Both the position numbers and the translations under genes were made by a program. From Mesoflavibacter zeaxanthinifaciens DSM 18436 (lineage in GTDB: Bacteria > Bacteroidota > Bacteroidia > Flavobacteriales > Flavobacteriaceae): a DNA stretch of 64,000 nt. Location: NCBI RefSeq assembly GCF_000422365.1, contig NZ_AULQ01000001.1:186001-250000 (forward strand). Direction: 5' to 3'. The notes below the pieces were generated by a model. It was not told where the DNA came from. It saw only the letters and a list, made by a program, of their open reading frames with translations, and did no database searches. How positions within the stretch are numbered: the first letter of the stretch is position 1; every line of letters begins with the position of its first letter. Positions 1 through 7,692 of this stretch are shown piece after piece.

Positions 1-766
1 CGGCTCCTTTAGAGTTTTTTAATCTGGTTAAAGCTTCTTTATCTCTAAAAGCACCAGTATTGTCAATAATTAATGCGTTATCAATACCATATTTAGTGTA
101 ATCTATATCTTCTGGTTGGTTAGCAGTAATAATTTTTACAGTTGTACCATTAATAATTAATGCTTCATTTTTAAGATCTGTATTTACAGTTCCAGGAAAA
201 TCACCATGAACAGAGTCGTTACGTAATAAAGAAGCACGTTTTTCTAAAACAGTTTGGTCTAATTTACCACGTGTTACAATAGCTCTAAGACGTAGTTGAC
301 TTCCTTTACCTGTTCTAGTCATTAACTCTCTGGCTAATAAACGACCGATACGACCAAAACCATATAATACAACGTCTTTAGGAGTTACATTTTCTTTCTT
401 TTTGGCATCTTTTAGTTTTTCTGCCACAAAAGACATAGCGTTGCTGTATTTTTTTTCTTCTAAGTGATACTCGTAAGTTAATTTACCAATATCTAATTTA
501 GATGCTGGTATGTCAAGAGTTTTAATAGCTTGAACTATTTCTACAGAATCAAAAATTGAAATTGGTTTTTGAACAAATTCTCCTGCATATTCATGAAGGT
601 TTAAAATTTCAGAAACATTTCTGTCGATTAATTGATTTCTAAACAATACCAATTCTATCGATTTATCATACCATAAATCGCTTACAATTTTAATAAATTC
701 TACAGTTGCTCTTCGCCTGTCTGCCTGAAACGCTAATTCGTTTTCGTAAGTTTCGTTAATAGACAT
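1..766 (-). CDS. gap: Glyceraldehyde-3-phosphate dehydrogenase, long form (N-terminal part; gene runs off the left edge)
   Basis: Reading the minus strand from ATG at 766 gives an open frame to the window edge. About 125 residues of N-terminal extension come first (MSINETYENELAF...), followed by the NAD-binding Rossmann start VVLYGFGRIGRLLARELM, typical of GAPDH. The catalytic Cys region lies outside the window. The extension fits the roughly 480-residue GAPDH form that I know from Bacteroidota, as opposed to the usual 330-residue glycolytic enzyme. The role is glycolysis or gluconeogenesis in the cytoplasm, interconverting glyceraldehyde-3-phosphate and 1,3-bisphosphoglycerate. The leader between 767 and about 850 holds a 6-bp hairpin at 805-823. 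Whether a second standard GAPDH exists elsewhere in the genome cannot be seen here. Confidence 0.9.
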   Translation of the reverse strand, partial: MSINETYENELAFQADRRRATVEFIKIVSDLWYDKSIELVLFRNQLIDRNVSEILNLHEYAGEFVQKPISIFDSVEIVQAIKTLDIPASKLDIGKLTYEYHLEEKKYSNAMSFVAEKLKDAKKKENVTPKDVVLYGFGRIGRLLARELMTRTGKGSQLRLRAIVTRGKLDQTVLEKRASLLRNDSVHGDFPGTVNTDLKNEALIINGTTVKIITANQPEDIDYTKYGIDNALIIDNTGAFRDKEALTRLKNSKGA

Positions 767-885
767 TTTGTGTTTTAGTTTGTTGTGTTGTTAATTTTTA
801 AATTGGCTACTTTATGTGTAGCCTTCTATAATTTTTGGCAAAAGTATAGATTTCAAACGTTTTCGTAAAACAAAAAATGATAAAA

Positions 886-923
886 AAATAAAAGCACTTC
901 ATTTTTATGTTGAAGTGCTTTTA
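886..923 (-). terminator. Rho-independent terminator of the HtrA protease gene
   Basis: A 12-bp perfect stem (AAAAGCACTTCA at 891-902, TGAAGTGCTTTT at 912-923) has a 9-base loop. On the minus strand it is followed by a T-rich run. It lies about 25 bases past the stop codon of the protease gene, upstream of gap. Confidence 0.85.
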
Positions 924-947
924 AAACAGGATAAAATCGAATTTAAT

Positions 948-2360
948 TTACCTTAATCCATAACGTGTTTTTTCTCCTTTAGAGTTTATAATCTCAATAC
1001 TTAATGGTTTGTAAGGATCTCTATTTTCAATAATTGTTTTTACATCATCAATAGAATTAACTTCTGTATTATTTATTGCTGTTATAATGTTTCCTTCTTT
1101 AATACCTTCACTTGTTAAATAATCTTTGTAACTACCATAAACTTTTGTGATTTTTACACCATTTTTAACTTTAAATTTCTTTAAGTCGTTAGGTTTTGCA
1201 TCTTTAATCTCGCCAATAAAAGGTAAAATGTATCTGTTGTTTTTAAGAAGTTTTACTTTTTTTTCAATTAAGTTATTTCCTCTTAAAGCTTTAACATGTA
1301 TTATATCGTTAGGTCGTTTTGAATTAAGGTAACCTCTTAAATCAGATTCTTTAGAAATTTTTAATCCATCAATTTCCTTTATGATATCACCAACTTTTAA
1401 ACCAGCGTTTTCTGCTCCTGAGTCTTCTTCAACTTCTTCAATATAAACACCTTCAGTTTCATTAATACCTAATTTTTCTGAGGTGAAAGTACCTAAATTT
1501 CTAGGTACAATACCAATTAAACCTCTTTGTACATTACCAAATTCCATAATATCTTGTACTACTTTTTTAGCAATATTACTTGGTACTGCAAAAGAATAAC
1601 CTATGTAAGAGCCTGTTTGAGAGCTAATAGCGGTATTTATACCTATTAAATCTCCTTTGGTGTTTACTAAAGCGCCTCCGGAATTTCCTGGGTTAACAGC
1701 TGCATCGGTTTGTATAAAAGATTGTATGTTTTTTCCGCTTAAATCTCTAGATTTTGCACTAATAATTCCAGCAGTTACTGTAGATGTTAAGTTAAATGGA
1801 TTACCAACAGCTAATACCCATTCGCCAATTTTAGCAGTATCACTATCTCCAAAAGTAACGTAAGGTAAATCTTCTTCTGTTTCAACTTTTAATAGAGCAA
1901 TATCTGTATTTGGATCGCTACCAACAATGGTAGCTTCTAGTGTTTGATTATCGTTTAAAGTAACGCTTAATTGTTCAGAATCTTCAATAACATGGTTGTT
2001 GGTAATGATGTACCCGTCTGGAGATATGATTACACCACTACCAGTACCTAACTGTCTACGTTGTGGGACACGACCATAAAATAAGTCTTGTAACGTTGGT
2101 TGTGCAGTTGTAATAGCTACATTTTTAACGTGTACAACAGCATGCACAGTTTTTTCTGCAGCAGTAGTAAAATCAATATTTTCGGCAGCTGCAAGAGCTG
2201 TCTTTGTGGTGTTTAAATTGGTTGGTAAAAAACTTGGCTGTTCTATAGTAGCCTGTTGTGCAATTTGTGGTTTTTCTTTTTCAAGAAAGGTTTTATAAGT
2301 TCCTAGAGTAATTGCGCCTCCTAATACAGAAACAAAAACCAAAGTAATCAACTTCTTCAT
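948..2360 (-). CDS. HtrA/DegP-family periplasmic serine protease with two PDZ domains
   Basis: 470 residues. Residues 4-22 form a signal anchor (LITLVFVSVLGGAITLG). The trypsin-like domain shows the complete triad: His123 in TNNHVIED, Asp153 in NTDIALLKV and Ser227 in NPGNSGGAL. PDZ1 covers about 280-365 and PDZ2 about 385-465. The family degrades or refolds damaged envelope proteins. Length and domain order match Do/DegQ-type proteases. It is monocistronic: a strong terminator follows, and it is divergent from dapF with only about 125 bases between the starts. DegP, DegQ and DegS subtypes cannot be separated by sequence alone, but two PDZ domains argue against DegS. Confidence 0.93.
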   Translation of the reverse strand: MKKLITLVFVSVLGGAITLGTYKTFLEKEKPQIAQQATIEQPSFLPTNLNTTKTALAAAENIDFTTAAEKTVHAVVHVKNVAITTAQPTLQDLFYGRVPQRRQLGTGSGVIISPDGYIITNNHVIEDSEQLSVTLNDNQTLEATIVGSDPNTDIALLKVETEEDLPYVTFGDSDTAKIGEWVLAVGNPFNLTSTVTAGIISAKSRDLSGKNIQSFIQTDAAVNPGNSGGALVNTKGDLIGINTAISSQTGSYIGYSFAVPSNIAKKVVQDIMEFGNVQRGLIGIVPRNLGTFTSEKLGINETEGVYIEEVEEDSGAENAGLKVGDIIKEIDGLKISKESDLRGYLNSKRPNDIIHVKALRGNNLIEKKVKLLKNNRYILPFIGEIKDAKPNDLKKFKVKNGVKITKVYGSYKDYLTSEGIKEGNIITAINNTEVNSIDDVKTIIENRDPYKPLSIEIINSKGEKTRYGLR

Positions 2361-2444
2361 GTTCTTTTAGTTTAGGTTTATTAGAATAACGATTAAAATT
2401 AATTAAATATTGAGCGCCTATTTCAACTTTAACGAGTATTTAAC

Positions 2445-2458
2445 AGCACAATTGTGCT
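2445..2458. promoter_or_regulatory. 14-bp perfect palindrome overlapping the dapF promoter (possible operator)
   Basis: AGCACAATTGTGCT is a perfect 14-bp palindrome. Its last base is the first base of the TATATTTG box, so a bound protein would cover the promoter spacer. It sits in the divergent htrA/dapF intergenic region. The operator role is inference. Confidence 0.4.
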
Positions 2459-2465
2459 ATATTTG
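2458..2465 (+). promoter_or_regulatory. Bacteroidota-type -7 promoter element for the dapF operon
   Basis: TATATTTG matches the TAnnTTTG consensus of the Bacteroidota primary sigma factor. It lies 20 bases upstream of the ATG at 2486, a normal distance for a short leader. No clean TTTG -33 element is seen; TTTA occurs at 2438-2441. Confidence 0.55.
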
Positions 2466-2485
2466 TGTCTCAATTTTTTACGTTA

Positions 2486-3265
2486 ATGACTTTAACATTT
2501 TACAAATATCAAGGCACAGGTAACGACTTTGTTATCATTGATAATAGACAAGAATTATTTAACAAAAATGATACCAAATATGTCAAATTTTTATGTGACA
2601 GACGTTTTGGCATTGGTGCAGATGGATTGATTTTATTAGAAAATCATCCAGATGCAGATTTTAAAATGGTGTATTATAATGCAGATGGTAATGAAAGCAC
2701 CATGTGCGGTAATGGAGGACGCTGTATTGTCGCTTTCGCTGAATTTTTAGGCATTTTTAAAAACACAACAACGTTTTATGCAATAGATGGATTGCATCAT
2801 GCAAAGATTGAAGAAAATTTAATTCATCTTCAAATGAAAAATGTCGAGACGATTGACACTTTTACTACCCATCATTTTTTAGATACAGGATCTCCACATC
2901 ATGTTCAGTTTGTTGATAATTTAAAGACGTTTAATGTGAAAGCAGAAGGTGAAAAGATTCGTTATGGCGCACCATACAATCAAGCTGGAAGTAATGTTAA
3001 TTTTGTAGAAAAAATTAACCCAAACACTTTTGCAGTTCGTACTTACGAAAGAGGAGTAGAGGACGAAACTTTATCTTGTGGTACTGGTGTAACAGCAGTT
3101 GCAATAGCAATGTATGATTCAGGAGAAAGTGCATCAAATATCATTAATCTTAATGTAGAAGGCGGACAATTAAAAGTGTCTTTTGATAAAGTAGAAGATA
3201 CTTATAAAAATGTGATGTTAATCGGTCCAGCAACTCAGGTTTTTAAAGGCGAAATAGAATGTTAA
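2486..3265 (+). CDS. dapF: Diaminopimelate epimerase
   Basis: 259 residues from the ATG at 2486. It converts LL- to meso-diaminopimelate for lysine and peptidoglycan synthesis. It opens with FYKYQGTGNDFVI and carries both catalytic cysteines: Cys74 in STMCGNGGRC and Cys198 in ETLSCGTGVTA. A GTG at 2465 is in frame, but it is the last base of the -7 promoter box plus two more, and the added residues are not family-like, so I chose the ATG. The stop overlaps the following acetyltransferase by 7 bases. First gene of a plus-strand operon with mltG. dapA, the earlier pathway step, is elsewhere in the window at 19940. Confidence 0.96.
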   Translation: MTLTFYKYQGTGNDFVIIDNRQELFNKNDTKYVKFLCDRRFGIGADGLILLENHPDADFKMVYYNADGNESTMCGNGGRCIVAFAEFLGIFKNTTTFYAIDGLHHAKIEENLIHLQMKNVETIDTFTTHHFLDTGSPHHVQFVDNLKTFNVKAEGEKIRYGAPYNQAGSNVNFVEKINPNTFAVRTYERGVEDETLSCGTGVTAVAIAMYDSGESASNIINLNVEGGQLKVSFDKVEDTYKNVMLIGPATQVFKGEIEC

Positions 3266-3792
3266 CATTAAAAGGAGAACATATTTATTTACGTGCTTTA
3301 GAGCCAGAAGATTTAGAGTTTATTCATCAAATTGAAAATGATGAAACCATTTGGGAAATAAGCAACACCATTACACCTTATTCTAAATATTTAATCAAGC
3401 AATATCTAGAAAATGCTCATAAAGATATTTATGAAGTTAAGCAATTACGACTAGTAATTTGTAATGATGCAGACACAGCTATCGGAATGATAGACTTATT
3501 TGATTTTGATATAAAAAACAAACGCGCAGGAATTGGTATATTGGTAAAATCTGAAACCGATAGACAAAAAGGATATGGTAAAGAAGCTTTAAAACTATTG
3601 ATAAAATATAGTTTTAAACACTTAGATTTGCATCAATTATATTGTAATATTTCTGAAGATAATGAAGCAAGTTTAAACCTATTTAAAAATCAAGGTTTTA
3701 AAGAAGTAGGTTTAAAAAAAGACTGGAATTATCTTAACGGAAGCTATAAAAACGAATATTTACTTCAACTAATAAATACTAATGTACATTAA
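3259..3792 (+). CDS. GNAT-family N-acetyltransferase (RimJ/RimL-like)
   Basis: 177 residues. It has the RimJ/RimL-type layout: an early YLRALEPEDLEFIHQIEND segment, a middle GIGILVKSETDRQKGYGKEAL segment containing the acetyl-CoA-binding QxxGxG-like loop (RQKGYG), and a C-terminal NEASLNLFKNQGF motif. It presumably uses acetyl-CoA to modify an amine, either a protein N-terminus or a small molecule; the substrate cannot be told. It overlaps dapF by 7 bases and mltG by 11 bases, so it is translationally coupled to both. Confidence 0.88.
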   Translation: MLTLKGEHIYLRALEPEDLEFIHQIENDETIWEISNTITPYSKYLIKQYLENAHKDIYEVKQLRLVICNDADTAIGMIDLFDFDIKNKRAGIGILVKSETDRQKGYGKEALKLLIKYSFKHLDLHQLYCNISEDNEASLNLFKNQGFKEVGLKKDWNYLNGSYKNEYLLQLINTNVH

Positions 3793-4825
3793 AAAAATAC
3801 TCTTAGCAATAGCCTTAATTGGATTAGTTATAGCTGGCTACTTTGCCTATTTTGTATATAATGCAATGCTAAAACCTAATACAGCATTTAATAATGAAAC
3901 AGCATATATTTACGTATCTACCAATGCAACCTATGATGAAGTTAGAGAGCAATTAGAACCATTATTAAAAGATATTGATAGTTTTGATGCGTTAGCGATT
4001 CAAAAAAAATATACAACTAATATTAAAGCTGGACGATTTCCTGTAAAAAAAGGAATGAGTAATAATGACATTATTAATTCTATAAGAAGTAATAACTTAC
4101 CAATAAAACTGAGTTTTAATAACCAAGAACGTATAGAAGATCTAGCAGGTCGTATCGCACAACAAATAGAACCTGATAGTTTGTCGTTATTAAAAGCAAT
4201 GACAGATTCTACATTTTTAAAAGAAAAAAACTTTACTAAGCAAACCGTGATTAATATGTATGTTCCTAATACATACGAGTTTTTTTGGAACACATCACCA
4301 GAGTTATTTAGAGATAAAATGTTAGGTGAATATTATCGTTTTTGGAATGATGAGCGACAAGCAAAACGAAAAGCATTAAAATTATCTGTTAACGAAGTAA
4401 TGACTATTGCATCTATTGTTCAAAAAGAAACAGCTAAAGTAGATGAAAGACCACGTGTTGCAGGTGTTTATTTAAATAGAATAAGAAAAGGTTGGCCTCT
4501 AGAAGCAGACCCAACAGTTATATATGCTAAAAAACTTAAAGAAAACAATTTTGATCAAGTAATAAAACGTGTGCTTTACAAAGATTTAGAAATAGACTCT
4601 AAATACAATACGTATAAATATCCGGGTATACCACCAGGACCAATCACAATGCCAGACGTTTCTGCAATAGATGCTGTATTAAATCCAGAAAAACATAATT
4701 ATATGTTTTTTGTAGCAGACGTTAAAAATTTTGGCTACCATAAATTTGCAAAAACATTAGCGCAACATAATGCTAATAAGAGATTGTATACACAATGGAT
4801 TAGTAGTCAAGGTATAAATAGATAG
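3782..4825 (+). CDS. mltG: Endolytic murein transglycosylase MltG (YceG-like)
   Basis: 347 residues with one N-terminal membrane segment (about 5-27) and a periplasmic YceG domain. Family motifs are present: TIASIVQKETAKVDERP (the KET glutamate is probably the catalytic one), LEADPTVIYAKK, YNTYKYPGIPPGPITMPD and NYMFFVADVKNFGYHKF. MltG cuts nascent glycan strands and sets their length. Its start overlaps the upstream GNAT gene by 11 bases. The first Glu of the common VEKET form is Gln here, but the second is kept. Confidence 0.94.
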   Translation: MYIKKILLAIALIGLVIAGYFAYFVYNAMLKPNTAFNNETAYIYVSTNATYDEVREQLEPLLKDIDSFDALAIQKKYTTNIKAGRFPVKKGMSNNDIINSIRSNNLPIKLSFNNQERIEDLAGRIAQQIEPDSLSLLKAMTDSTFLKEKNFTKQTVINMYVPNTYEFFWNTSPELFRDKMLGEYYRFWNDERQAKRKALKLSVNEVMTIASIVQKETAKVDERPRVAGVYLNRIRKGWPLEADPTVIYAKKLKENNFDQVIKRVLYKDLEIDSKYNTYKYPGIPPGPITMPDVSAIDAVLNPEKHNYMFFVADVKNFGYHKFAKTLAQHNANKRLYTQWISSQGINR

Positions 4826-4827
4826 AC

Positions 4828-5730
4828 TTGTTTAGATATTTAATTTTTATAATTTTTTGTGTTAGTTCTGTTTTTAGTCAAACAGAACAAAACTCTTTTT
4901 TTTCACCTAGCGATACATTAAATATTAAAAGACGGAATGCTGTTGTTCTTACGGAAACTACTTTAGGCGGCATCACTCTTCTTGGGTTAAATCAATTATG
5001 GTACGCAGATTATGAGCGTTCTAAATTTCATACCATAAATGATAATTCAGAATGGTATCAAATGGATAAGTTAGGGCATACATTTACAGCTTATCATTTA
5101 GGAAGGTTTGGTGCTCAAACATTAAATTGGGCTGGAGTAAGCAAGAAAAACCAATTAATTTATGGCGGCTCACTTGGATTTATGTTTTTAACAGGTGTTG
5201 AAGTTTTAGATGGATTTTCTGAAGAATGGGGATTTTCTTGGGGAGATTTTGCTGCAAATGCAGCAGGTTCTGGATTGTTTATTGGACAAGAATTACTCTG
5301 GGAAGAACAACGCATTAGTTTAAAATACTCTTTTAACAGAACACGTTTTGCATCTAAAAACCCAAATAAGTTGGGTAATGGTATTTTAGAAGAAATATTG
5401 AAAGATTATAACGGTCAAACCTATTGGTTAAGTGCTAATTTACATTCTTTTTTTAAAGAAAGTAAATTACCTAAATGGTTAAATGTTGCTGTCGGGTACG
5501 GTGTTGATGGATTGTTGTATGGTGAATCTAATTTACAACAGGTCAATTTTCCTAATCAAAAAAGAAGTAGACAATTTTATTTAAGTCTTGATGTAGATTT
5601 AACTAAAATTGAAACTAAATCAGAGTTTTTAAAGCAAGTTTTTAATGTCTTTAACGTAGTTAAGATACCATTTCCTACTTTAGAAATTAATGGTAACGGT
5701 AAGCTAGTTGGGCACTTTGTTTACTTTTAA
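4828..5730 (+). CDS. DUF2279 family exported protein
   Basis: 300 residues starting at TTG, two bases after the mltG stop. No ATG could start the signal peptide: FRYLIFIIFCVSSVFSQ ends with a likely cleavage before Gln18. The conserved segment DKLGHTFTAYHLGRFGAQTL near residues 80-100, followed by hydrophobic stretches (LIYGGSLGFMFLTGVEVLDG, WGDFAANAAGSGLFIGQELL), is typical of DUF2279. It probably resides in the envelope; function is unknown. It is the last gene of the dapF-GNAT-mltG operon. Confidence 0.8.
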   Translation: MFRYLIFIIFCVSSVFSQTEQNSFFSPSDTLNIKRRNAVVLTETTLGGITLLGLNQLWYADYERSKFHTINDNSEWYQMDKLGHTFTAYHLGRFGAQTLNWAGVSKKNQLIYGGSLGFMFLTGVEVLDGFSEEWGFSWGDFAANAAGSGLFIGQELLWEEQRISLKYSFNRTRFASKNPNKLGNGILEEILKDYNGQTYWLSANLHSFFKESKLPKWLNVAVGYGVDGLLYGESNLQQVNFPNQKRSRQFYLSLDVDLTKIETKSEFLKQVFNVFNVVKIPFPTLEINGNGKLVGHFVYF

Positions 5731-5772
5731 CAATTCTTAACATGTTGATTTTCAGTATTAAATAATTTGTTG

Positions 5773-5780
5773 TATATTTG
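5773..5780 (+). promoter_or_regulatory. -7 promoter element for the lysozyme-like gene
   Basis: TATATTTG fits TAnnTTTG and lies 57 bases before the ATG. A T-rich -33 candidate (TTTT at 5749-5752) is 20 bases upstream. Confidence 0.5.
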
Positions 5781-5836
5781 CACGCTGAAATTTTAACCCT
5801 ATCTATATTTTAAGATTTGGTTATAAATCAAAAACA

Positions 5837-6487
5837 ATGAAAAAAAATATTGGAAAGTTATTATCGCTAGTACTTACAATATCAATTTTATTAGCAGTTG
5901 TATTTTACAACAATAATAAAGAAGCTATCGTCATAAAAGATGAAGAGCAAACAACAAAAAGCACAGAAATATCTAATGATATTGCTTTTTATGATGTAAA
6001 AGAGCAATATACTCCGCACTTAGGAAAATCTTTTGCTGGATTTAAAGAGGCATTAGGTTTTAAAGAATCTCAAAACAACTACTTTAGAGTCAATAAGTTT
6101 GGGTATTTAGGGAAATACCAATTTGGAAAAAGTACTTTAAAATTAATTGGTATTTATGATTCTAACATGTTTCTAAAAACACCAGAGTTACAAGAAAAAG
6201 CATTTATAGCAAATGCACAACGTAACAAATGGGTTTTGCGTAGAGACATTAAAAGATTTGTAGGTAAAAAAATTAATGGCGTAGAAATTACAGAGTCTGG
6301 TATATTAGCTGCAGCACATTTAGCAGGACCAGGAAGTGTAAAAAAATACCTAAGAAGCTATGGTAAAAATGGATTTTCTGATGCGTTTGGAACATCTGTA
6401 AGATATTACATGAAAAAGTTTTCTGGATATGATACTTCTTCTATCAAACCGTTAAAAAAAGTTAAAGTTAAGCATAGTAGAGCTTAA
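5837..6487 (+). CDS. Secreted lysozyme-fold / lytic transglycosylase-like protein
   Basis: 216 residues. Residues 5-24 form a membrane anchor or signal. The core begins with FKEALGFKESQNNYFRVN, where Glu77-Ser78 resembles the ES motif of lytic transglycosylases. It continues with FGYLGKYQFGKSTL and AAAHLAGPGSVKKYL, both usual in goose-type lysozyme-like folds. The tail is strongly basic (KPLKKVKVKHSR). It probably cuts peptidoglycan in the periplasm, but activity is inferred from fold motifs only. The frequent annotation as a LysM or peptidoglycan-binding protein is not supported, since no LysM motif is visible. It has its own promoter and converges on the RsmI-like gene. Confidence 0.65.
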   Translation: MKKNIGKLLSLVLTISILLAVVFYNNNKEAIVIKDEEQTTKSTEISNDIAFYDVKEQYTPHLGKSFAGFKEALGFKESQNNYFRVNKFGYLGKYQFGKSTLKLIGIYDSNMFLKTPELQEKAFIANAQRNKWVLRRDIKRFVGKKINGVEITESGILAAAHLAGPGSVKKYLRSYGKNGFSDAFGTSVRYYMKKFSGYDTSSIKPLKKVKVKHSRA

Positions 6488-6492
6488 CAATA

Positions 6493-7203
6493 TTATTCCT
6501 TATGAATTATAAATAGTGTTGGTCTTTTATGTAAGTCAACACTATTTTTTTTCCATTGATTAGCAGTTTGTGTTTTGATAAATTCTGTATCCAAAGTAAT
6601 ATCACAAGCAACACAGATCAAACAATCGTTACTTAACGTGTTGCAAAGATCTTCTAACATTTTATTGTTCCTGTAAGGAGTTTCTATAAAAGATTGAGAT
6701 TGATTGTAATCTTTGCTAATTCGTTCTAATCTTTTTATTTCAGATTTTCTTTCATTTTTATCTATAGGCAGATAACCATTAAAAGCGAAAGATTGTCCAT
6801 TCATACCAGAAGCCATCATGGCGAGTAGAATGGAAGAAGGACCAACCAACGGAACAACTTTTATATTATTTTGATGTGCTAATTTTACAATATCTGCACC
6901 AGGATCTGCAATACCTGGGCAACCAGCATCAGATAGTAAACCAATAGTTTTACCTTCTAAACAAGGTTTTATAAAATTAGGTAAATCTTCTGGTTGTGTA
7001 TGTTTATTTAATTCGAAAAGCGTTAAACTAGGTTGTGATTTTTCTGGAGAAATACTTTTTATAAACTTTCTAGCTGCTTTAGAGTTTTCAACAATAAAAG
7101 TATCTAAACTATCAATTATTGTTTTTACTTGTGCTGGTAATACATCAAAAGGATTGTTTTCTCCTAATGTATTCGGAATTAAATAGAGCTGTCCTTTATT
7201 CAT
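6493..7203 (-). CDS. RsmI-like SAM-dependent methyltransferase (tetrapyrrole methylase fold)
   Basis: 236 residues. It has the tetrapyrrole-methylase/RsmI motifs GLLSDAGCPGIADPGADIV and VVPLVGPSSILLAMMASGMNG, then an SFIETPYRN segment typical of RsmI. True RsmI 2'-O-methylates C1402 of 16S rRNA. The N-terminus (GQLYLIPNTLGENNPFDVLP) departs from the usual TPIGN-type start, and DAGCPGIADPG replaces the common DAGTPxISDPG, so the target may differ. It is last in the dnaA - phosphatase - methylase group on the minus strand. Confidence 0.8.
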   Translation of the reverse strand: MNKGQLYLIPNTLGENNPFDVLPAQVKTIIDSLDTFIVENSKAARKFIKSISPEKSQPSLTLFELNKHTQPEDLPNFIKPCLEGKTIGLLSDAGCPGIADPGADIVKLAHQNNIKVVPLVGPSSILLAMMASGMNGQSFAFNGYLPIDKNERKSEIKRLERISKDYNQSQSFIETPYRNNKMLEDLCNTLSNDCLICVACDITLDTEFIKTQTANQWKKNSVDLHKRPTLFIIHKE

Positions 7204-7221
7204 AATCCTAAAAGTAACAAA

Positions 7222-7680
7222 TTAAGATGATGTATTTATTCGTTTTGCAATAATTTCACAAGCATTATCTAGCATATTGTAAACATTTTCAAAACCTTTT
7301 TCGCCACCATAATAAGGATCTGGTACATCTAAGTTTTTATCAGGAAAACTTTCATTTAAAATAAGTTTTACTTTTTCTTTTTGTTGATCATTTTCTGCTA
7401 GTGCAATTATATTTTGATAATTTGAGTTATCCATTGCATAAATGATATCAAAGTCTTCAAAATCTTGCTTGTTAAATTTTCTTGCGCGTTGGTTAGTGAT
7501 ATTTAATCCATTTTGTCTTGCAACAGCAATCGATCTTGGATCTGGTTTATTACCAACATGATAAGCTGCTGTACCAGCAGATTCTACAATAAAATTAGAA
7601 TCTAATTTTGATTTTAGGATACCTTCAGCTAGAGGAGAACGACAAATGTTTCCTAAGCAAACCATTAAAATTTTAGTCAT
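7222..7680 (-). CDS. Low-molecular-weight protein-tyrosine phosphatase
   Basis: 152 residues. The active-site loop CLGNICRSP gives Cys8 and Arg14 (C-x5-R). The general acid is Asp121 in DVPDPYYGG near the C-terminus. Length is normal for the family. It removes phosphate from phosphotyrosine proteins or related small substrates in the cytoplasm. It lies 12 bases downstream of dnaA and 18 upstream of the RsmI-like gene, so the three are probably cotranscribed. No partner tyrosine kinase is in the window. Confidence 0.93.
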   Translation of the reverse strand: MTKILMVCLGNICRSPLAEGILKSKLDSNFIVESAGTAAYHVGNKPDPRSIAVARQNGLNITNQRARKFNKQDFEDFDIIYAMDNSNYQNIIALAENDQQKEKVKLILNESFPDKNLDVPDPYYGGEKGFENVYNMLDNACEIIAKRINTSS

Positions 7681-7692
7681 GGTAATTGTAAA

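Noticed and set aside
2465-2485. GTG start for dapF at 2465
   Set aside because: It overlaps the -7 promoter box, and the added residues do not match DapF; ATG at 2486 fits the family.
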